Assembly: GCF_019649055.1 (NCBI RefSeq)
Contig: NW_026570251.1
Coordinates: forward strand, 310,001-374,000
Origin: Paramacrobiotus metropolitanus
Lineage: Eukaryota > Tardigrada > Eutardigrada > Parachela > Macrobiotidae
DNA length: 64,000 bases
Direction of reading: 5' to 3'
Part shown: positions 1 to 11,642 of the stretch, in pieces
Layout: each line of letters begins with the position of its first letter
Position numbering within the stretch: the first letter of the stretch is position 1
The notes under the pieces: generated by a model
Databases searched by the model: none
Told to the model about the DNA's origin: nothing
Seen by the model: only the letters and a program-made list of their open reading frames with translations
Position numbers and translations under genes: made by a program

Positions 1-252
1 ATTCGTTTAACTGCAACAAAATCTGTCGCAACAAGCATCGCATATTATAAAAAGTGCGAGGTTTTAATCGGTCAAAAGGCACTTGCGGATCATTATGCAC
101 TAACCGACCCCAAAATGTTAACCCGATGATTTGTAACCGGTAAAACCATCCGGACAGGGAAACCGTCCACCGGACGCTTTTGCATGGAAGCCGGCAAAAC
201 TGTCCAGCAGACAAAGAAAAAATATTTACACTACACTGATAAACAGAAGAAA

Positions 253-398
253 TACAAGCCCGTCCAACAACTTTTTGACCTCTGTAAGCGGGAATTTAAA
301 GAAAGTGGGCTTGAGCGCGATTTATGCGCGCGATTTATTGTGCGCGATTTATATGCGCTGCGCTTACAGCGGTCAAAGAGTTGTTGGACGGGCTTGTA
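253..398. repeat. Foldback/MITE-like inverted repeat
   Basis: Arms at 253-290 and 361-398 are near-perfect reverse complements of about 38 bp (TACAAGCCCGTCC...CTGTAAGCG) around a 70-bp centre rich in GCGCGATTTAT. This is the shape of a small non-autonomous foldback element. It lies just downstream of the first exon of the minus-strand F-box-family gene at 612-1280, probably in its intron. The rest of 1-540 shows no gene that I can support. Confidence 0.7.
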
Positions 399-611
399 GA
401 AGAAGAAATATTTACAAGCCTTCGAAAAAAACCCAACAATGCGAAACCCAAGAAAGCCCATCATGAAATCTGAAAAACATAAGACTGTAAGCCGTACCGG
501 CAAGGATGTTGTCAGAAAACAAAGCAGGTTCGGAACTGGGAATTAGCTACATATGTGTTGGTCGGGCAGTAAAAGTGAGGCAAGAGAACCTCCGTGCTGA
601 CACCTTCCTAC

Positions 612-1280
612 TGCTTTGTTAGGCGTCACCGGCCAATCACATCGTTGCAGATAGGTCACCGTTTCACCAACGACCGAAACAATATGCATCCAGAAGGTAT
701 ATTGCATTCTGCGCTGTAGTACAACTGCCAACGCAGGCTCAAACGCGGTCCAAAAACAGTTTTCAGGAAGGTTGCACGACTGCAGTGTAAAATGGCCTGG
801 CGAAATGACTCTGCGCTGCCGTTGTTCGCCTGTGAGCGGTAGCCGCATTTGCCTCTGGCGAAGCAGCTCGCGGATGTTATAGTTGGGCAACTTAATCTTC
901 ACCAGAGCGCAGTCAGGCAAATACTTGAAGGAAGGCTCGATGACTTTGGCGAGATACCATTTCCACGGTCGATCAGGATGATCGCGGAACAGCACTTCTA
1001 TTTCGGAATACTTAGCGTACGCAGGCGCACCATTGTCGGATTGGCTCAACCAGTTACATTGGACTTTATGTTTGTAGGAACACTCAAGCACCTTTCCGTA
1101 ATCAAAGGGCACCGATCGCTGTCCCGGACATTCAAAATCTACTAGCAAACGCTGCGGGCTGCCTTCGACATCTTCCAGCCCGACAATACGACCGTGCTGC
1201 AGCATTCCATCAACATCTACGTCCACCGTATTCCATCCGTGTATTCGTAATCGCGGCACATTCTTTTCGTACACATGCAT
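612..1280 (-). CDS. First exon of F-box-family paralogue (N-terminal domain)
   Basis: This open frame encodes the N-terminal domain shared by the local F-box family: WNTVDVDVDGMLQHGRIVGLE near the start, then QRLLVDFECPGQRSV, and DRPWKWYLAKV about halfway. It aligns with the exons 1 at 32195-32869, 10070-10602 and 41740-42258. I start it at 1280 because paralogues begin M-H-L/V-Y. I end it at 612 because GTAGGA follows at the same position as the GTAAGT donor of the complete paralogue. The F-box exon would lie beyond the left window edge or is lost. The domain function is unknown. Confidence 0.6.
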
Positions 1281-3347
1281 TGTACGATGTATCGACACGA
1301 ATGGAGTTGATTATAAAACGAGAAAAACTATTGCTATCTTCGCCAGCAAAGAAGCACTTGGCCAAACAAAAAAATCTATAAGAAGGTTCTCATATAAAAT
1401 TATAGTATAAAAACGTGGCTTCGCGTGAAAAACGTTAAATTTTCCGCGCTGTTTTTTTTGTTTCTAAACACGTAAACCATACGGTGTTTAAAATACAAAA
1501 TACCCAGGAGTAATGTTGTTAAATAAATTAAAACAGTTCGTTCAAATTACCATCGCTACTCCGCCGTGCAAAGAATTATGAGAGTGACATTGCGTGTTAT
1601 TGCACATTTACTTGAGGGTAGAGTTTCGATTGGCTTGCGAGGCGGTGTTATTTTTAATTACATGTTGAGTTGGATGCATGATGTTCTCGTGATATACACC
1701 TTATCATTTCCACACCGATAGTCTCGTACACAGCACACTGCACTGCACAAAAACGCATTGCTTACTGTTAATGATCAACAGATAACTGACTGATAGAGCG
1801 AACTGATTGTGAAGTAATGTAACGTGTGCAACGATTAACCACATCACCATGCGAGCGCGAGCCCCCGCACCACCGGAAAGCGATTTGTGAAATTGGATAA
1901 GCTAGTTGAAAAGGGTGACCATGTCACACCTGCGCGCTGTAACTCGACAAGTCACTCCGACGGAAGTTTTCCGGAAACGAAGGGGGTCTTAAATCAGTTT
2001 CATCAGGTCTCTGGACATATCTGTAGCTTTAAAGTGAGAACACTGGGAAGTTAGAATTCAAAGCAAAAATTCCGATTATTTCTTTACAACATTAGAAAAA
2101 CCGCAGGATATCACGCCGCGAGGCATTCAGTATGGTTGTCTTTGTCGACCTTTCTTCACTGGATTCCGCTTGGCCTAACTTATTTTCATAAACGACGCAG
2201 GGAGGTAAAAACCGTTGGCCTTCTTGGATACGTCCAGAAAGCGCCACTTAACGGTTTTCCAAATGGGCTGCAGGTAGAAAATATCTTGCGTCCGTCGCCG
2301 TACGAAAATTGGGACCAAATCGGTTGAATTTGGCTCCATTCGTAATTCGCTATGTATAAGCCCATCTAATGATCAAATAAACCCAAGGCACACCTTGAGC
2401 AAGAGCAAGCGGCGCATTGTACTCGAAAGGACCGAAATAAGAAAACAGCGAACTGGTACAGCACACGCGCCCTTTACTTTGCACGGTGTAACTTTTGCAT
2501 GGTATAACAAGTACAGCAATCTATTTTGTAATAAGACGTACAGATATCAATGAATCGCAATGCGCTTGTTATCATATGTACGAATGTACCATGGTTGCAC
2601 TCTATGTAACTTAAGTATTTGTTAAACTCAAGGCAACTTAACAGTTAGATTACCGATACCAGTATACAGTACAACTGTACAGCAGAAACTCTTCATTTAT
2701 CGTTAGTATTGACTTTTGCATCGTAGCGCACTGATTTTCTTAGCGCATATTGTTAATAATGTAGCATAAAAGCATTATCGGTAACATGACCTTTGAAATT
2801 TCGTAGCATGAACGGTTTGTAAATAGTATTTGTACGGTCGTACCGTATTAATATCAACAGTTCAAACTTCAAACTAAGAGGAATGAAATTTTCGTGCAAG
2901 CCAAAATTCAAAATAAACAATTTAATACGCATACCGCGTCTGGTGACTATGGTCGATGATCCCTTCTTTAAAACTCTTATGCATGTTTAGGTCAACAAAA
3001 AATTACATGGAAAAATGCTTTGAACATGTCATATTATCCTTAATTTTTGTGATGAAGTTATACAGTTAATTAAGATATTGTACGAATTAGGATTTAGGAG
3101 GTAAAACGTAAAGAAATCATACCCTTATCGTTTCAGCTAAGACCGGCACGACTGACTTATGTATTAGGCGGTATAGGAAAACTCAAACAGTCATAAAAAC
3201 TTCCAAATTTATCATTAAAATACGCAGATTCTCTTAGACAGTGTGTGAGATAATACCACTTTCGGACAGATTGCGCATGACTCCAAAACCGCTGCACTCT
3301 TCCACTTCCAGTATATTATAGATCCCGTCAATTAGCCCACCGTCAGG
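1281..3347. other. Gene-poor interval
   Basis: About 2 kb of AT-rich sequence with no long or family-related reading frame on either strand. It presumably holds the promoter of the minus-strand exon ending at 1280 and the 3' flank of the minus-strand exons at 3348-4450. I see nothing else here. Confidence 0.6.
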
Positions 3348-4450
3348 CTAGTCAACAGCTTCCCCATCCTTTACTTCCGTCAGTGCTCGCAGTGCTCGCC
3401 GACGACGTGCACATGACATGCGATGTCTGCACCACAGACGACAAGCAGCATACAAGCAGACGCGATTCAGTTTCCGAACATCCACATTGCGCAGACCGTC
3501 CTGCGTCCACTCGTGTTTTGAGTACTGCGCGGAATGGCGCGGATCACAGCTCTGGAACGCCGTCAGCATCTGCAAAATGTTATCAATGCAGTGCTACTGT
3601 ACAGTTATTTTATACCAGTATAAAACCAGGAACTTACCCCGATGATCCGCTTACAGCACTGTTTGCAATCCGCCTCTTCCGCTATCCACTCTTCCACACG
3701 GTTGGCGTCCAACGGCTCCGCGGGCGCAAGGGATGCCTCAAACATGTTCCAAAACTGGACGGCATCGATATTATCCAGATCGAAATACGCATAGCGAATG
3801 CGAAACTCAATTTCGCAATCGTACTTATTGTAGCACAGCGACACGTTGCTCCAGATAATGCGAGGACACCACGGTGACAGGTCCGTGTATGAGCGAGCCA
3901 CATCAGCACAGTAATCTCCAAAAGTTCGGTTGTTAGCGCCGAAGACTGTCAGGTGGCGGTTATACAGCACCAGCCGAGCAGTGCGAAGTTCCATGCTTTC
4001 TAGCACTTTCTGAATGTAGTTGACCACGATTCCGGCGTTAACTGGACGTACCAGTTCTCCACCCACCTTCTCGCAAATAAGGCTTTCCCGTACGGAGATT
4101 GTGCGCGTGAGAGGAGAAGTGTGTTTCAACAGGCAAGCGCATGCGCCGTAGCTGGACTTCCATTTAATAGTGTTAGGAAGAAACTCCTTTGGGCGCCTAA
4201 ACCGTACAAGGGCATCTTGCAAAAATTCCCGTGCGCTCAGAATTTTTTTCCACAGTTGACAGGTGCGACGGCAACGCAGCCGGTCGATAGTGTCCATCAT
4301 GTGAAAGATCTCTCTAAGAAGCTCTCGTAGTAGCATCAAAGCGAGTTCGCCGGTATTCGGTGATTCTTCAATGATTTTCGAGTATTTCGTTTTTTCGAGA
4401 ACTTCCTTCCGCTCTGCGTTTTTTTCTGGACAATCTGCAGGGATTTCACA
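3348..4450 (-). pseudogene. F-box gene, exons 2 and 3 (5' part displaced by transposons)
   Basis: Exon 2 (4450-3638) follows the acceptor TTCTCACGCAG and encodes an F-box-like helix block (LLRELLREIFHMMDTIDRLR, then CRRTCQLWKKIL) and the family's C-terminal domain (FGDYCADVARSY, LSPWCPRIIWSNVSLCY). A GTAAGT donor follows RIIG. The intron is 68 bp, ends TTTTGCAG, and joins in phase 0 to exon 3 (3569-3348: QSCDPRHSAQYSKHEW). F-box proteins are usually substrate adaptors of SCF ubiquitin ligases. The matching exon 1 lies beyond a Helitron at 10070-10602 and, past a Polinton, at 26022-26068, all in the same orientation. These exons are intact, but the gene as a whole is split over about 22.7 kb. 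Confidence 0.75.
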
Positions 4451-4533
4451 CTGCGTGAGAACAAACTGCTGCACAAGCTGTTTATCGACCGAAGCGTAGC
4501 GAAGGTCTTCTATGTTCAAGGAAAATAAAAAAA

Positions 4534-4842
4534 GTGGTGTCTGTGCGTCGGTCACCGCCATTGCGTAACCCATTCGTTGGGCGCCCAGTACGTGTGTTCC
4601 CCACATGGCCGTATATATTCACGCCACATGGAAACTGTGGTGTCTGTGCGTCGGTCACCGCCATGGCGCCCAGTACGTGCGTTTCACACATGGCCGTATA
4701 TACTCACACCACAAAGAAACTGTGGTGTCTGTGCGTCGGTCACCGCCATGGCGCCCAGTACGTGCGTTCCACACATGGCCGTATATACTCACACCACAAA
4801 GAAACTGTGGGGTCTGTGCGTCGGTCACCGCCATGGCGGAAC
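4534..4842. repeat. 85-bp tandem repeat
   Basis: Copies start at 4534 (about 103 bp, with an insertion), 4637, 4722 and 4807 (partial). Each begins GTGGTGTCTGTGCGTCGGTC and contains GGCCGTATATACTCAC. A decayed partial copy follows near 4856. The array lies in the intron upstream of F-box exon 2 at 4450. Minus-strand readings that add an N-terminus from this array are probably artefacts. Confidence 0.85.
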
Positions 4843-4904
4843 TCTATCGTTATGCGGTGTCTGTGAGTCGCCGATCGCTGAACCGCGTTGACCACATGAC
4901 ATTG

Positions 4905-4972
4905 TATAAGTATGTACAATGTGCAACAATAAGTATGTACAATATAAGTATGTACAACGTTGTGTAAGTATT
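4905..4972. repeat. TAAGTATGTACAA short tandem units
   Basis: Three copies of TAAGTATGTACAA spaced by a few bases, next to AT-rich sequence that leads to the Helitron 5' end. Nothing coding is seen from 4843 to 5084. Confidence 0.6.
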
Positions 4973-5259
4973 GTCCATTTAATAATACTGAATATTATTT
5001 CCATGGTTTCAGTGCTTTATTTATTGACATTAGTCGTGTAATGTTATATACTGTAAATTAAATTGTTACAAAGGTCACTGTATATCATGCGTAAATAGCC
5101 GGCAAACTTGCCGGTAAGCCGATTAGCTCGCTTACCCGAAATTTTTGATGGCCCGCAAACCTGCTCCGAAGGCGCCCGTACCCGGCAACCGCAAAAGGCC
5201 CAGAAAGGAGGAAATAACAAACCGTGAGTACTAATTGTCCGTAGCAAGGTGAAAATGCC

Positions 5260-8123
5260 GTGTCACACTTAAGAAAAATCCACAATATAGATCATAATTG
5301 TGCTGCAGGGACGAATAGCGAATCGTCGTCACCTTCACCGTCCCCACCTAGGAAACGTCAGCGGCGGCAGTCTCATGAACAAGCCGAACAGACCCGTGCG
5401 CGCAATAGGGCAAATCAAGCTCGAAGAAGAGCCGCAATGACCTCTGCCCAACTCCGAAGCAAACAGAGGAGGGACAGAGAGGCTGCTGCTCGTCGGCGAA
5501 CACAAAATATGCCATTACAAGCAGGGCGCACTTTAGGATCGATAAATCGGGAACGAATGGCGCGCCGGCGAGAACAGAGGCTTTCAGAACGCGCAGAGGA
5601 ACAACGGCGGGATAGAGAGGCTCACAGACGTGCACGCCAAGGTCAGACATCTGAACAAAGAGCTGAACGTTTACAATCCCGACGTTTCTCTCGCGCGATA
5701 TCTCGAGCTTGCATGGACCCAAGCCTGTTAGCAACATCACTTCAGCAACATATGATGGCATTAAAGTGGCAAAGATGTGATGTGTGCAAGGAAGCATGGC
5801 CAGGTTTGAAATTGGACGATCTTATGCGCTGTGCGCATTGCAGAAAAAGCAATATCGAAATACGGGAAAAACAACAACATGGACCCGGGAACTGTACCAG
5901 CAGCGCTGAAACGTCTGACCTTTCTAGAAGAGCTCTTGATTGCAAGAATTCATCCCGTCCTATCAGTTTACAAAATTGGCCGCGGTCAGCAGCTAAGTTA
6001 CAGTGGAAACGTCATAAATTTCATGCAAGATGTCGAATCGTTTGCGAAAGTCCTGCCGCACAACGTGAACGAACTGGTTTCAGTTATTTTGGTCAGTGGA
6101 ACCGACATGGACAACTATACTGCATTCAAGGTTTCTGCCACTCGTATTCGCCGGGCACTGCTCTGGCTGAAAAAAAAACAATATATGGTACAAAGATATC
6201 CAGATTAACGAAGCTACGTTATCTCTGCTGCCGGAAGATGGCAATCTGCACTCCGCGTTACCAACGTTACAAACCACCATTCAACCACCGTGTGGTAACA
6301 CACAACCGGATGACCGGATTCATGACACTGGGGTTGTGGTCACACCGCATACTAATCAGTCGGCACAAGTCAGAGAGGCAGTTGGTGTAGAAATTCCACA
6401 AGTTCCGTATCCAAAATTGTCATCACAGCCGATCGACGAGTTCAACACACCAGGCTATATTGCACAAGCGTTCCCGTGTCTATTCCCTACCGGCGCCGCT
6501 GATTTACGTGATAACCGAGGAAGGACAGTCGCAGTTTCTGAAAGCGAATACTTCAAACACCTAATGCGCTATGTAGGAAGACGGTTTGCATCACATCCAA
6601 CGTTTAGATTTTTTGCTATGAACACATTATTTCGCTGGCAAGCACTTCGGACAGGACAGCTTTTTGTGCGGAAGTCGGCGTTGGGGAACATAACGGCAGA
6701 GGAACTACGAGATAAGCTGCAAAATAACCCAGCATTAATCAAACAGATCATGAGTTACGGCTCCAGACTACGCGGCACCAGGGCATATTGGTATCACCGT
6801 AGCGCGGAATTGATCGACATGGTTAAATCCATTGGAATGCCAACACTGTTTTTCACGCTGTCCGCTGCAGACTTGCACTGGCCTGAACTGTATGACCTTT
6901 TGGATCCCACAGTCGACTTTCAAGATTTAAATACGAATGCCAGCACAAAACTGAGAGCAAAACTCTTGCAAGATAACCCAATGGTGGCGGATTGGTTTTT
7001 CTCCGAAAGAGCAACGCACTTTATTCACAAAATTCTTGCGCCCAAGCTAAGAATTGCCGACTATTGGTACAGATACGAGTACCAACACCGTGGCAGTGTA
7101 CACCTTCATGGACTGCTGTGGTTAGAAGATGCGCCCACCAAGGTGAATTTTGATACTTTGGATAATCAAGGAAGACAACGAATAATCGAATATTTCGATG
7201 GTTTGATCACTGCTACAAACCCGGATATGGGCGCACCACCAGCTGCAGTCCATCCGTCTCAACTTCGACCAGGCAGTATCACTGACTGGAATGCTGATTA
7301 CGTGCACCTGGTGAATAAAGTGCAAAGGCATACTGTCTGCAGAAAGGAGACTTGCTTGCGGAAGAAACGACGTGGTATCGAGAAATGCCGTTTTGATTTC
7401 CCTCAAGGAATTGTGCCCGTTAGTATGCTTGAAAGAACGGAGGGCAGATGGACCTTTGTACCAAAAAGAAACGATCCAAGAGTAAACAGGCACAACCGAA
7501 GTATACTTCAGGCTTGGCGGGCAAATATTGATGTATCACCCGTTGTTGACAAGCATGCAGTGATTAACTATGTTGCAAAATATGCATCGAAAGCTGAACC
7601 GCGATCTGCATCATATGGGGATATTTTAAAAATCATCCTGGACAGTGACATTGGAGCCGGAGTGATGGCCAAACGATCGGTACAACGATTGCTGCTAAAA
7701 TCGGTATCGGAACGCGACATCTCAGCACAAGAATGCAAGCATTTGTTAATGGGATTCGACTTGTACAGAAGTTCCCGCCCTTTTGTAAATATTACTATCA
7801 GAAGCGAGGAATGGATTCCACTTGCCGACGATGCAGACCAGCCAGATGCAGATGCCCCATCTACCAAAACCATCCTTAGCAAATATAAAAACAGAGCACT
7901 GGCTCTCGAACATTCCAGCCTGATGGAAGTCGCGTCTAATTTTGTCTGGTCAAAAAATGGCTGGAAAAAAAGAGCTCGAAATAAGGAAGCTGTTGTACGA
8001 GTATTTCCCATCTTAGCGTTATCGGCAGATGCAACGAAAAATGAAGAGTACTATCGCCAGCAAGTGCTGCTACACTCTCCGTGGCGTGACATTAACACTG
8101 CCCTGGCAGAAGGACAAAGTTGA
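5260..8123 (+). pseudogene. Helitron Rep portion (N-terminal domain plus HUH nuclease), frameshifted
   Basis: An Arg-rich N-terminus (5260 on, no good ATG in frame; first in-frame ATG near 5437) leads to a Cys cluster (CDVCKEAWPG, then CAHCRK). The frame shifts at about 5845 in an A-run to KYGKNNNMDPG...IARIHPVLSVYKIG, and again at about 6170 in an A9 run to the long frame that ends at 8123. That frame holds the HUH Rep core HRGSVHLHGLLWL (about 7088-7126) and the tyrosine motif INYVAKYASK (about 7562-7593). One TGA at 8121-8123 then separates it from the helicase in the same frame. The protein would nick and transfer the element's DNA strand; with these lesions it is probably inactive. Confidence 0.85.
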
Positions 8124-9885
8124 GAACAAGCGTATAACGCGCTCGCGCTTCCAGCCCATGAAAACGATTTACCAGAGGCCGAAGTACCTGATAGTTCGGA
8201 TGAGGAAGCGGAAGCACCAAACAATCGGGACCAAGATGAGTATATGGTTCTGCACGGCCATGGTCCGCATGATGCACCGCCAGTTATCGAGCTGGGTACC
8301 CGTCAAATTGATGTACTGTTTGACTGGCAGGCGGCTTACCAACAATACCCAAATATTGCGGAAGCCGACAGTTTCATTGAACGGGCTAAAACAGATGCAG
8401 ACGAAGTTAACGAACCGGTGACGTTGCCCAACGTCACTCTTGCCGGTGAACAAGAGGAAGTCAACGCTTATTTCGACGAACAGCTTAATGGCACTATTCC
8501 ACATCGCTGTACAATCATACAGGGAAAAGCGGGAAGTGGAAAATCCACACTTATTTCCTTCTTGAGAGCAAAGCTGGAGAGCAAACCTGGATTCGGTGAG
8601 CAATCGTACCGGCTTGTAGCCCCAACTGGCATGGCAGCCAATAACATTGAAGGAATGACAGTACACACTCTTCTAAGAATTCCGGTTAACAGGAAGTTTG
8701 TACCTCTGGAAAACGAAGAACTCGCAAGATTCCAGTCCGATTTCGAGAATATTCGGTGCATTATTGTGGATGAGTTCAGCATGATAGGGTGTACCTTGCT
8801 CGCTAAGATGGATCAAAGATGCCGCCAAGCCAAGCCTGAATCATGCGATCTCCCATTTGGTGGCATGTATGTCTATTTTTTCGGAGACATCAACAAGTTG
8901 CCGCCTGTACTGGACAGACCGCTATATGGTGATGGTTTTGCAAGCGATTTATCCGATCAAGGACAGCTTGTTTTCCGAAACGCATTCACCAAATGTTTCA
9001 TCCTTAATTCATCACATCGCCAGACCGGATCGGACCCCGATCAACAAGCCCTAAGGGATGCTTTAGATCGTATCGCAACTGGCGACTCTACAAGCGAGGA
9101 CTATGAAAAGTTTGTCAACCGAACGTACGCGCTATTGTCAGAGAACGAGAAAACAGATTTCAAGGGAGCATTGCATCTTTTTTCGGAAAAAGAACCCGCA
9201 CGAAATTACAACACCAACGCTTTAAGACAGCTGAACATGCCGGTCGCAAGAATTATGGCAAAACATAACGGCCGCACTGCTTCCAAAGGTTATTCTAAGG
9301 ATATATCTAACGTTGGTGTTTTTTATCGGTTAATTTTTTGTAGGAACCAAAGAACAAGCTATGGGTTTCGAACCGGTTTTATACCTTTCTCACGGTAGCC
9401 GGGTCATGCTTAAACGAAATTTGTGGACAAGTAAAGGGCTCGTTAACGGAGCGCTGGGTTATATAAGAGAAATTGTATATTCCCCTGGCACATCCCCGAC
9501 GGACAGTCTACCGTATGCCGTACTGGTTGAGTTTGACAAATATACTGGTCCGACGTTAGCGAATAACTGTATTCCAATAACGCCAACAACAACGCATTGG
9601 ACGGAAAAATCGGAGAAGTGCGCAAGAACACAGCTGCCTTTATGCCTCGCTTGGGCTATCACCATTCATAAAGCTCAAGGCATAACTTGTAACCAAGCAG
9701 TGGTGCACCTTGGAGCCCGCGAATTCGCGTCCGGCCTTATTTATGTGGGATTTTCACGTGTTAAGTCATGGAAAGGACTTGCAATTGAACCTTTGTTTTT
9801 CTTTAGCTTACTCCAGTCCATCAAAACAAGAAAAGCTACTGTGCAAAAAGCGCGCGAAATGAACCGTTTCAGACAATTACGATAA
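8124..9885 (+). pseudogene. Helitron PIF1-family helicase portion
   Basis: This continues the Rep frame directly after the TGA at 8121. It has Walker A IIQGKAGSGKST (about 8512), Walker B CIIVDEFSMIG (about 8758), GDINKLPPV, and the C-terminal motif ITIHKAQGITCNQAVVHLGA with LIYVGFSRVKSW. A 55-bp GT-AG intron (9289-9343) reads as real: removing it fuses RTASKG to TKEQAMGFEPVLY in phase, and the C-terminus then stays open to 9885. The helicase (SF1, 5'-3') would unwind DNA during rolling-circle transposition. Without the upstream TGA and two frameshifts it would be one Rep-helicase protein. Confidence 0.85.
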
Positions 9886-10038
9886 ATGTTTTTCCATTTG
9901 ATGTCTAAATTTGCCTATTGCGAAAAAATAAAGAATTCTATGATATAAATCCGGTGTGTAAAAGCTTCCTAAAATCGCGCTACCGTCAGCACTAAGCCCT
10001 GTTCCCGCTATATGATCCCGCTACGCTTCGGTCATGCA

Positions 10039-10069
10039 GTGCCCGCTAAAAGCGAGTGCACTTTCCTAG
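10039..10069 (+). other. Helitron 3' hairpin and CTAG terminus
   Basis: The stem AGTGCCCGCT / AGCGAGTGCACT with a small loop is followed by TTTC-CTAG and then host T. This is the usual rolling-circle termination signature. Confidence 0.65.
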
Positions 10070-10602
10070 TTATACTCATACTTGAATCGGCGCTTTGTAC
10101 TGACTCCAATATGGACCAAAATCCTTCCGGAAACCGGTTCGAACAATAAGTTAAATTTTTGTGCGAAATGAGTCGCAGCGGCCGTTCTGTGGCTGACAGC
10201 GGTCTTCTTATCCGGCTTTTTGGGAGCAGTTTTAGGATTTTGCGGTCATCCTGTTTCACTTCAACTAGAGCGTGTTGGGACAGATAATCGAAGCCGAACA
10301 GGAGCACTTTGGCGGGACACCATTTCCAAGGAGGGCCCGGTTGATCGCCGATCAGTATCTCCACGGCAAAGTTGCCCGGGTGCGCGGGTAGACGACAGAA
10401 ATCATCGGCCCAGCGACTGTCTGCAACAATGTCCTCATCGGACCGCCAAAAAGCCGTTCCGAGTTGGACCACTACAGACCGTTGTTCAGGACATTTGAAA
10501 TCCACTATCAAGCGCTGCGAACCGTCGGCATCCTCTCGGCCGACGATGTAGCCGAACTGCAGCATTCCATTGATTTCAACATCCACACCGTTCCATGCGC
10601 GC
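10070..10602 (-). pseudogene. F-box gene exon 1, main part, trapped between Helitron and Polinton
   Basis: Reading minus from 10602 it encodes AWNGVDVEINGMLQFGYIVG, QRLIVDFKCPEQRSV, PPWKWCPAKV and FPEGFWSILESV without a stop. This is the family's N-terminal domain. The left end is cut by the Helitron 3' end and the right end by the Polinton. The missing first 14-15 codons sit at 26022-26068 and the F-box exons at 3348-4450. I infer a single host gene broken by two insertions. Confidence 0.85.
10597..10602. repeat. Polinton target-site duplication, left copy
   Basis: GCGCGC here and at 26022-26027 flank the Polinton exactly. Polintons make 6-bp duplications. Confidence 0.85.
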
Positions 10603-10752
10603 AGTAGTATCCCAGTCCAACCTGACCAGTTTTTTTTCACCCGGGGGGTCTAAATTTTTGGACCTAGGGCATTATTTACGGGTCTTAATTTTTGGACCCA
10701 GGGTATTGTATATGGGTTTAATTTTCTGGTTATGTATTTTACACCGGCGGTG
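10603..10752 (+). repeat. Polinton left terminal inverted repeat
   Basis: It matches the reverse complement of 25867-26021 with small differences. It contains repeated GGACCTAGGGCATTATTTACGG / GGACCCAGGGTATTG units and ends ACACCGGCGGTG. Confidence 0.9.
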
Positions 10753-10869
10753 CAGTGCGGGTGTATAAGCGTAATGCTACGTGGTTTCAAGTACTGCCAG
10801 ACAGTCTCAAGGGTCTAGCTATGCTTTTTTATCCAAATAATTGTTGTCAGTGTATTTACAGAGAAAAAT

Positions 10870-11440
10870 TATTTACTATTATTTACTAGAGGTAATCAAA
10901 ATTATTTACTAGAGGTAATCGGAATTAATAACTCTTAAAAAATACCTACTATCGGTTATCCTCCAGTGATCATCGAAATCAATTAATCCCGTAAGCGCAA
11001 GAGTTAACAATCCACGCACCGCAGCAACTATATCCTAAAATACAGAAAAACTGATTACCTTGTATATCACTTCTGATCCAATTCAGTGACTGGTACAAAA
11101 AAGAAAACTGAAGCTAGATCTGTTGGTCAGATAAATTTACTACTGCGCAGTTTTGATTACCGAACGAAGTAAAGGTAATCAAAACTGATTCCCTTTGTAA
11201 TCAAAACCGATTACCTCGGTAATCAAATCCGATTACCTTGTTAATCGAAACCAATTACCAATGCAGTCAGCAACGATTACCTTCTGTACGAGTGGAGGTA
11301 ATCAAAACCGATTACCTTTTCTACATATCTAAAAAATAAGGATAATAAAAAACGTTCAGCCGTGCGAGTAGCAGAAAGTATAGAGGTAGTCAGAGACAAC
11401 TATCTTTTGTATTAGTAGAGGTAATCAAATCCGATTATCT
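10870..11440. repeat. GGTAATC/GATTACC motif cluster, left subterminal
   Basis: About 15 copies of GGTAATC or GATTACC, often paired as GGTAATCAAAACCGATTACC, lie between the left terminal repeat and the PolB promoter. The same motif recurs at 16985-17215 and 25270-25560, and I noticed no such cluster outside this element. The dyad form suggests a protein-binding site for transcription or replication. That is inference. Confidence 0.8.
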
Positions 11441-11487
11441 TTTGTACATACAGCACCGTAGAACCAATATACCAAGATACCCCAGGG

Positions 11488-11496
11488 TATATAAAG
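11488..11496 (+). promoter_or_regulatory. TATA box upstream of PolB
   Basis: TATATAAAG lies 147 bp before the PolB ATG at 11643 and directly after the motif cluster. The identical 9-mer occurs at 17259-17267 before the other plus-strand gene. Confidence 0.55.
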
Positions 11497-11642
11497 CAGA
11501 ACCCTTCGAAATTATTTGGTCAGGATTTTCTCAACTAGCTTTCAAATATGTGCAAATATTTGCAAACGAACTTACAATTTCTTCTCGTAATATACCAAAG
11601 CAGAGGTTCTCTTTCACGAAATCGAGGTTGTGTCCTTCTAAG

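Larger units (their letters stand above)
5085..10069 (+). mobile_element. Helitron rolling-circle transposon
   Basis: It encodes a Helitron-type protein: zinc-finger-like Cys cluster, Helitron-like N domain, HUH Rep nuclease and PIF1-type helicase. The 3' end is a hairpin at about 10039-10062 followed by CTAG at 10066-10069 and host T, as expected for Helitrons. The 5' end is less sure: TC after A at 5084/5085, followed by strong inverted repeats at 5098-5136 (CCGGCAAACTTGCCGG and GGTAAGC...GCTTACC). It interrupts a minus-strand F-box gene, whose exon 1 abuts the 3' end at 10070. Confidence 0.8.

Noticed and set aside
2136-2327. Small plus-strand ORF as a gene
   Set aside because: Short, with no motif, splice signals or family relation.
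4534-4866. Long open frames on both strands in the 85-bp repeat array (Thr/Val/Trp-rich repeats)
   Set aside because: A unit length not divisible by 3 makes all frames open by chance; the F-box exon has a good acceptor downstream at 4451.
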